Of a stretch of DNA of 11,940 nt, positions 7,580-11,940 are shown piece after piece. The DNA is from Sphingomonadales bacterium UBA6174 (GTDB lineage Bacteria > Pseudomonadota > Alphaproteobacteria > Sphingomonadales > Sphingomonadaceae), in contig DITW01000052.1 in NCBI GenBank assembly GCA_002422945.1, positions 1 through 11,940 of the forward strand, in the 5' to 3' direction. The notes under the pieces are model-generated. The model was not told where the DNA came from, made no database searches, and saw nothing but the letters and a program-made list of their open reading frames with translations. The position numbers and the translations under genes are program-made. The stretch's first letter is position 1, and every line of letters starts with the position of its first letter.

Positions 7580-9128
7580 GGTCAACCTCCTGCGCGGCAT
7601 TGCTTTCAGTACCGTCCAAACCAAAATCTTCGGGCCAATGGCGCAGCGCGGACAGCACCGGATAAGGTGTGAAACCGCCAAGTGCGCAAAGGGAGCCGAG
7701 TTTCATGGTTTCACAAAGGTCTTTTAGCAATGTGATGTCCTCATGGACTGTTCGCGGTTGCTTGCGGGCATTGTGCATCTGCGGCAGGACTTCCACGCCA
7801 TCCGGCGCACGGGGGATGCGGTGCCTGATCCGATCGACCAGTTCCACGCCGCGCGTGGAACCAATGCGGCAAGGTGTGCATTTTCCACAGCTTTCCGCCG
7901 CGCAGAACTGCATGGCGAAGCGGGCCTGTGCGCTCATGTCGGTACAATCGTCGAATATGGTAATGCCAGCATGGCCAATCAGGCCGCCAGCATCGGCAAA
8001 ACTTTCATAATCAAATGGCAAGTCGAAGTCTGAAGATGGGTGATAGGCTCCAAGTGGACCTCCCACTTGCACGGCCTTGATCGGTCGTCCGGATGCAGTC
8101 CCACCGCCGATACGGTTGACAAGATCCCCCAGCGTCACACCGAAGCCTATTTCGTAAAGGCCACCATATTTCACATTGCCGGCAAGCTGGATCGGCATCG
8201 TTCCGCGCGATCGGCCATAACCGACATCTGCATAGGCTTTGGCACCATGAGCCAAAATCCATGGCACTGCGGCAAGGGTCAGGACATTATTGACCACGGT
8301 CGGTTTGCCGAACAACCCTTCAAGCGCGGGCAACGGCGGCTTGGCCCGCACCTCTCCGCGTTTGCCTTCAATACTGTTGAGAAGCGCGGTCTCCTCTCCG
8401 CACACATAGGCACCCGCCCCTGTTCGCACATGGACCGCAAAGGGCGCAACCACATGGGCACAGGCCGTGACAGCAGCCTTCATGCGGGAAATAGCATGGG
8501 GATATTCACTACGGATATAAACGTAACCGCGTGTTGACCCCACCGCCAGCGCGGCGATGGCCATCCCTTCGATCAACATGAAAGGATCGCCTTCCATCAC
8601 CATACGATCGGCGAAAGTGGCACTGTCTCCCTCGTCAGCATTACAGACAATATATTTCTGCACAGCTGGGGCATTAGCCACCGTTTGCCACTTGATACCG
8701 GCTGGAAATCCCGCGCCGCCGCGACCTCTTAATCCTGACGCGGTCACTTCCGCCAGCGTGGTGAGCGCCCCTATTTTCCGCGCCCGCTCCAAACCAAGCC
8801 AGCCGCCATTTGCAGCATAGTCTTCAAGGCTTAAAGGACGAGTGCGCCCGGCACGGGTGAAAGTAATCCGCTGCTGCCCGGCAATAAATGGGTGATCCGC
8901 AATCACCCCAATCGCTTTTGCGCTGCTGCCTGCAAGCACGTCTGGCACATCATCCGGCGCCAGTGGACCAAAACCATATCCGTCAATTTCCACCAGCGGT
9001 TCTAGCCAGTGCATGCCCCAACTTGAAACACGCTCAACCGTGCATCCGGCTTGCGCAAATGCAGCGGCGACAGCATCGGCACCGCATGCAACTGCAAGGG
9101 CATCATCAGATATACGCACCACGGTCAT
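7569..9128 (-). CDS. fdsB: NAD-dependent formate dehydrogenase beta subunit, FMN/NAD-binding (NuoF-like)
   Basis: A 519-residue diaphorase subunit that accepts electrons from FdsA and reduces NAD+ at FMN. Residues 1-110 form a thioredoxin-like domain with too few cysteines for a cluster, as in other FdsB proteins. GLRGRGGAGFPAG (132 on) is the FMN/NAD glycine-rich motif, followed by CNADEGDSATFADR and GAGAYVCGEETALLNSIEG. The 4Fe-4S motif AAESCGKCTPCR gives Cys414, 417 and 420; Cys481 in GSLCALGG is the fourth ligand. The stretch from Cys420 to Cys481 is longer than I remember for relatives. The ATG at 9128 overlaps the fdsG stop (ATGA). Complex I NuoF is excluded by the FdsA and FdsD neighbours and by the TPYPVLSALRHWPEDFG tail typical of FdsB. 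Confidence 0.95.
   Translation of the reverse strand: MTVVRISDDALAVACGADAVAAAFAQAGCTVERVSSWGMHWLEPLVEIDGYGFGPLAPDDVPDVLAGSSAKAIGVIADHPFIAGQQRITFTRAGRTRPLSLEDYAANGGWLGLERARKIGALTTLAEVTASGLRGRGGAGFPAGIKWQTVANAPAVQKYIVCNADEGDSATFADRMVMEGDPFMLIEGMAIAALAVGSTRGYVYIRSEYPHAISRMKAAVTACAHVVAPFAVHVRTGAGAYVCGEETALLNSIEGKRGEVRAKPPLPALEGLFGKPTVVNNVLTLAAVPWILAHGAKAYADVGYGRSRGTMPIQLAGNVKYGGLYEIGFGVTLGDLVNRIGGGTASGRPIKAVQVGGPLGAYHPSSDFDLPFDYESFADAGGLIGHAGITIFDDCTDMSAQARFAMQFCAAESCGKCTPCRIGSTRGVELVDRIRHRIPRAPDGVEVLPQMHNARKQPRTVHEDITLLKDLCETMKLGSLCALGGFTPYPVLSALRHWPEDFGLDGTESNAAQEVDHGV
7586..7591 (-). promoter_or_regulatory. Ribosome binding site deciding the fdsA start
   Basis: AGGAGG on the minus strand, 6 nt before the ATG at 7579, inside the last codons of fdsB. 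It supports the 952-residue FdsA over a version 34 residues longer. Confidence 0.85.
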
Positions 9129-9538
9129 AGTGAAGCTTCCACCAGCGCGTGGAACTTGTCGCCATCAAGGCGCGCATGCAAAGTGCCGTTCACCATCGCA
9201 TTGGGCCCAACGCTGCACAGGCCGAGACAATAGACCGCTTCCAGCCGCACATGATTTTGCACTGGCAGGCTCGCCAGCAGTGCTTCAACACCCCGCGCCT
9301 GACATGCCTCAGCCCGGCATAATTGTATGACGGGCCGTGCATCAGGCGTCGAACGAAAATCGTGATAAAAGCTGACAACGCCATACACTTCTGCACGGCT
9401 CAGGTTCATTGCAAGAGCGATCGCAACAATTGCCTCTTCGGAAATATAACCAAATTCTGCCTGCACATCATGCAGGATCGGCAACAAAGCCCCCTCGTCG
9501 GCAAGGTGCATCGCAATTATTTCATCGAGCCGGTTCAT
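9125..9538 (-). CDS. fdsG: NAD-dependent formate dehydrogenase gamma subunit, 2Fe-2S (NuoE-like)
   Basis: A 137-residue thioredoxin-fold electron carrier of the NuoE/FdsG family that forms the diaphorase module with FdsB. GALLPILHDVQAEFGYIS and LNLSRAEVYGVVSFYHDF-type sequence (here AMNLSRAEVYGV) mark the helical N-terminus. The 2Fe-2S ligands are Cys74, Cys79, Cys104 and Cys108 (C-x4-C and C-x3-C). The ATG at 9538 was chosen; its ribosome site is weak (GGTGG touching the start). The frame is open 12 codons further, to a TTG at 9574 with no ribosome site; that would give 149 residues, nearer the usual length, so the start is uncertain. It is the first gene of the fds-moa run. Confidence 0.93.
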   Translation of the reverse strand: MNRLDEIIAMHLADEGALLPILHDVQAEFGYISEEAIVAIALAMNLSRAEVYGVVSFYHDFRSTPDARPVIQLCRAEACQARGVEALLASLPVQNHVRLEAVYCLGLCSVGPNAMVNGTLHARLDGDKFHALVEASL

Positions 9539-9608
9539 CCACCATCTGTTCAAGTACCGACCGGGCAATGTCAAAATGATTTACATGATGATTAATAGAT
9601 AAATCCTA
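9539..9608 (-). promoter_or_regulatory. lysR-fdsG spacer, candidate fds promoter/operator
   Basis: This 70-bp gap is strongly AT-rich at 9571-9608 compared with its neighbours. On the minus strand a perfect TTGACA lies at 9574-9569, but the sequence 17-18 bp later (around GAACAG) is a poor -10 and would place the mRNA start almost on the ATG. A GAT-N4-CCTATC element spans 9598-9610 (+ strand), overlapping the lysR stop; a near copy pair lies in front of lysR. ATCAT occurs twice between. No terminator hairpin is seen, so transcription may also read through from lysR. Confidence 0.35.
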
Positions 9609-10514
9609 TCAAATCAGAAGCTGCCGCTCCATTGCCTTCATTTGCGCCGCAACAGAAATGCCCACCCTGGCCAGCGCACTCATCGGATCGCGATTCACGG
9701 CCACCAGACCGATGCGTTGCTTAAGGTCGCCCTCTTGAATTGGCAAAAGTCGGGCCCATTCCAACCCGGCAAACAGCTTTGTGTAACTGTCGGGAATAAC
9801 CGCAGCAAAGCCCCCATCTCGAACCATGGAAAGAAGCGAGATATGGCTGTCTGCAACAACCTGAGGCGTTGCAGACAACAAGCGATCGCCCAAGCGCTGA
9901 TCCAATATGCGGCGATGCTGCATTCCCTGATGCAGCAAACATAATGGCTGCGCCACAACTTCGTCCCAGCTGATCTCACTATAAGCATCGAAACGATCAC
10001 CCGACTGCGTAATGAACAGGTATTTTTCTTCATATAGCGGTACGGAAATGACATTGGACAGGGGTTCATGGTCTATATACGTAATGCCCGCGTCATATTC
10101 GAAGGCATTAAGACCACGCTCAATTTCGCGGGATGTGGCTGATGTAACCGACAGCGACAGATGAGGATATTGTGTCAGCAGCGCCTTACCGAACACCCCG
10201 ACAAACGGCAGGGAAGCAGGAATGGCAGCAAGATTGAACGTGCCTGAAACGGGCGCAGCGGTGGCCGACACTGCATGGGCCATTTCTCCAACAGCCCCCA
10301 GAATTTGATGGACCCATGGCAGCATCGCCTCACCATGGGCGGTAAGGCCGATGAAGCGCTTATCGCGCTCCACCAACCGATGCCCAAATTCATGTTCAAG
10401 CGAAACAAGCCCTGCGGAGAGGGTCGGCTGGGTCACACCACATTCAGTCGCAGCTTTGGCGAAATGTCGCACCCTCGCAAGCGTACTGAAATACTGCAAA
10501 TGCCGAAGCTGCAT
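9609..10514 (-). CDS. LysR-type transcriptional regulator, probable regulator of formate dehydrogenase genes
   Basis: A 301-residue LysR family protein of normal length. The N-terminal winged helix-turn-helix (about residues 2-60) includes LRHLQYFSTLARVRHFAKAA and VTQPTLSAGLVSLEHEFG. A linker helix follows, then a two-lobed ligand domain (about 90-295) with RDGGFAAVIPDS near its end. The effector cannot be read from sequence. It lies directly before fdsG, on the same strand, about 70 bp away; LysR-type genes (fdsR) accompany fds operons in other bacteria, so control of formate dehydrogenase is the likely job, perhaps with formate as signal (inference). The ATG at 10514 is preceded by AGGGGTG; the GTG at 10517 directly before it is an alternative that adds one residue. 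The 12-bp inverted repeat upstream suggests autoregulation. Confidence 0.88.
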   Translation of the reverse strand: MQLRHLQYFSTLARVRHFAKAATECGVTQPTLSAGLVSLEHEFGHRLVERDKRFIGLTAHGEAMLPWVHQILGAVGEMAHAVSATAAPVSGTFNLAAIPASLPFVGVFGKALLTQYPHLSLSVTSATSREIERGLNAFEYDAGITYIDHEPLSNVISVPLYEEKYLFITQSGDRFDAYSEISWDEVVAQPLCLLHQGMQHRRILDQRLGDRLLSATPQVVADSHISLLSMVRDGGFAAVIPDSYTKLFAGLEWARLLPIQEGDLKQRIGLVAVNRDPMSALARVGISVAAQMKAMERQLLI

Positions 10515-10529
10515 CACCCCTATCCTGAC

Positions 10530-10604
10530 TGTGAAAGATTTTCCCTATCAGGAACTATGCCTCCGCCTACAAAAATGTACCAGCACACTCACAAATCTTT
10601 CACA
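10530..10604. promoter_or_regulatory. Long-spaced 12-bp inverted repeat upstream of lysR, candidate operator
   Basis: TGTGAAAGATTT at 10530-10541 and AAATCTTTCACA at 10593-10604 are perfect inverted copies. Their centres are 63 bp apart, close to six turns of B-DNA, so a protein bound to both arms would sit on one face. The left arm begins 16 bp before the lysR ATG. CCCTATC occurs at 10518-10524 and 10543-10549, and TCCTGA/TCAGGA (10523-10528, 10548-10553) forms a nested inverted repeat. The remainder of the 10515-10704 gap shows no gene and no clear terminator after the CoA transferase. I could not assign a convincing -35/-10 pair. Confidence 0.5.
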
Positions 10605-10704
10605 CACCTCATGCTTCCGTCTCGACGGGCAATAGTGCCGGGTACTGACCGAAGGACCGCCATTGTTCGGAAGCCCCCTGCGCAGTCGGCCAGACCCGAT
10701 ACCG

Positions 10705-11892
10705 TCAGATAATGCCTTGCTGCGCCAGCTCAGCCAGTTCCGCTTCGCCCATGCCCAACAGCTTCCCATAGATTTCGGCATTATGCTGTCCGACAATCGA
10801 AGGTGCTGGGCGACGCACGCTGCTTGGCGTTCTGGAAAATTTGGGAAAACTGGATTGCATCTTCAGCGGACCGAACCGCTCGGTCTCAACTTCGATGATC
10901 GCCTCTCGCGCTTGAAAATGAGGATCAGCGAGCATGTCCGGCGCGCGATAGACACGGCCCGCTGGCACTGAATATTCTGTCATCAGCGCATCGACCTCGT
11001 CCATCGTCAGACTTTTGGTCCAGTTGTTGATCAATGCGTCGAGCTCGGTCTGGTTTTCCCCTCGCGCCAAGTGCGTGGCATAGCGAGGATCATCACCTAG
11101 TTCGGGGCAACCCATCGCCGTGGCTAGCCGCTTCCAAAGCGAATCCTTATTCGCTCCGATCATGAATTCGCCATCCTTACAGCTATAGACATTGGATGGA
11201 GCGATCCCTTTCAAAATTGATCCTGAGCGCTCACGAATGAGGCCCATCCGATCATATTCAGGCACCAACCCTTCCATCACCTGGAGCACGCTTTCATACA
11301 GCGCCGTATCGATCACTTGCCCCTGTCCGGTTTTTTCGCGCACATGTAATGCCGCCAGAACACCCATACAGCCATAGGTTGCAGTCAGCGTGTCACCAAT
11401 CGAGACACCCATGCGGCTAGGCGGACGATCGGGTTCACCCACGATATAGCGCCAGCCACCCATTGCCTCGCCGATCCCGCCAAACCCAGCTCGATCCGAA
11501 TAAGGACCGGTCTGGCCATAGCCGGACATGCGGGCGATGATCAGATTGGGAAATTCGGCCAGCAAAATATCCGGCCCAAGCCCCCACTTTTCCAGCGTCC
11601 CGGGCTTGAAGTTCTCGATGAGGACATCAGCGTGCGCAATCAACCGCTTGACCAGCGCCTGACCTTCAGGAACGCGCAGGTTTGCGCTCACCGAGCGCTT
11701 GTTGCGACCGATCACTTCCCACTGGACCTTCTCATCACCTTGGCCCCATTCACGCATAGGATCGCCCGTGACCGGTGGCTCGACCTTGATCACATCCGCA
11801 CCCATATCGCCCAGCAACTGGCCACAAAATGGCCCCGCCAATAACTGGCCAAGTTCCAGAACGCGAATATCCTTAAGTGCACCATTGTTCAC
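10705..11892 (-). CDS. Class III CoA transferase, CaiB/BaiF family
   Basis: A 395-residue CoA transferase of the formyl-CoA transferase/CaiB type, which moves CoA between carboxylic acids through an aspartyl-CoA intermediate. LELGQLLAGPFCGQLLGDMGADVIKVE and GRNKRSVSANL are the N-terminal family signatures. IENFKPGTLEKWGL and ISGYGQTGPY-type sequence (here ARMSGYGQTGPY) follow. Asp167 in SIGDTLTATYG aligns with the catalytic aspartate. The glycine-rich loop of oxalate-specific formyl-CoA transferase is not seen, so I do not call frc despite the formate dehydrogenase nearby. The GTG at 11892 was chosen: GAGGAG lies 8 nt upstream, while the frame extends to another GTG at 11925 without such support. 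The same strand as lysR, 190 bp ahead of it; probably a separate unit. Substrates are unknown. Confidence 0.88.
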   Translation of the reverse strand: MNNGALKDIRVLELGQLLAGPFCGQLLGDMGADVIKVEPPVTGDPMREWGQGDEKVQWEVIGRNKRSVSANLRVPEGQALVKRLIAHADVLIENFKPGTLEKWGLGPDILLAEFPNLIIARMSGYGQTGPYSDRAGFGGIGEAMGGWRYIVGEPDRPPSRMGVSIGDTLTATYGCMGVLAALHVREKTGQGQVIDTALYESVLQVMEGLVPEYDRMGLIRERSGSILKGIAPSNVYSCKDGEFMIGANKDSLWKRLATAMGCPELGDDPRYATHLARGENQTELDALINNWTKSLTMDEVDALMTEYSVPAGRVYRAPDMLADPHFQAREAIIEVETERFGPLKMQSSFPKFSRTPSSVRRPAPSIVGQHNAEIYGKLLGMGEAELAELAQQGII

Positions 11893-11900
11893 AGCGCTTA

Positions 11901-11906
11901 CTCCTC
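11901..11906 (-). promoter_or_regulatory. Ribosome binding site deciding the GTG start of the CoA transferase
   Basis: GAGGAG on the minus strand, 8 nt before the GTG at 11892. It favours the 395-residue protein over a form 11 residues longer. The upstream promoter lies at or beyond the right edge of the window. Confidence 0.75.
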
Positions 11907-11940
11907 TTCTACCCGGTGCACCCACACCGGCTGGATTGGG

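Noticed and set aside
8040..8537. 165-codon open frame on + across fdsB
   Set aside because: It lies wholly antisense to the well-supported fdsB, shows no recognisable protein features, and long antisense frames are common at this base composition.
4721..9538. Respiratory complex I or bidirectional hydrogenase (NuoEFG or HoxEFU) genes
   Set aside because: The FdsA protein has the full Mo-bis-MGD domain with the RVCHSPT motif, and FdsD is present; no Nuo membrane or hydrogenase genes occur.
10620..10704. Terminator after the CoA transferase gene
   Set aside because: Only a 5-bp stem (CCGAA/TTCGG) with a 12-base loop is visible and no T-run follows; too weak to call.
10705..11892. Formyl-CoA transferase (frc) of oxalate breakdown, suggested by nearby formate dehydrogenase
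   Set aside because: The glycine-rich loop typical of frc is not seen and no oxalyl-CoA decarboxylase is in the window; only the broad family is supported.

Overview
The window reads as chromosome of an alphaproteobacterium, most likely a sphingomonad (Sphingomonadales). That placement rests on protein style (the leuCD pair, the acyl-CoA dehydrogenase, the soluble NAD-linked formate dehydrogenase) and moderate-to-high GC; it is an inference from remembered families, not a database match. No RNA gene, insertion sequence, integrase, CRISPR array or replication origin was found.

Layout. On the + strand: the 3' end of leuC (to 200), a complete leuD (197-799, overlapping leuC by ATGA), and an acyl-CoA dehydrogenase of the large ~580-residue type (825-2564). 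A 168-bp convergent gap follows, with a strong hairpin at 2585-2630. From there to the right edge every gene is on the minus strand. In transcription order these are a class III (CaiB/BaiF) CoA transferase (11892-10705), a LysR-type regulator (10514-9609), then seven tightly packed genes: fdsG, fdsB, fdsA, fdsD, moaA, moaD, moaE (9538-2733).

The seven-gene block joins an enzyme to part of its cofactor supply. FdsGBA with FdsD form a soluble molybdenum-dependent, NAD+-linked formate dehydrogenase. Formate is oxidised at the Mo-bis-MGD site of FdsA, and electrons pass through its Fe-S clusters to FMN in FdsB, where NAD+ is reduced. MoaA starts molybdenum cofactor synthesis from GTP, and MoaD/MoaE form molybdopterin synthase. 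Each junction is an overlap of 4-11 nt or a gap of 2-3 nt, so translational coupling is likely throughout. The usual fdsC (fdhD-like sulfurtransferase) is absent from the block, as is moaC.

The most interesting non-coding signals are: (a) the codons for the essential C-terminal Gly-Gly of MoaD, and for the Gly-Gly of MoaA, are GGA GGG and act as Shine-Dalgarno sequences for the next gene; (b) a perfect 12-bp inverted repeat in front of lysR with centres 63 bp apart; (c) a shared motif AT-N4-CCTATC twice in front of lysR and once in front of fdsG; and (d) the hairpin in the convergent gap. I see no wholly unknown multi-gene system here; the novelty is in arrangement and regulation.
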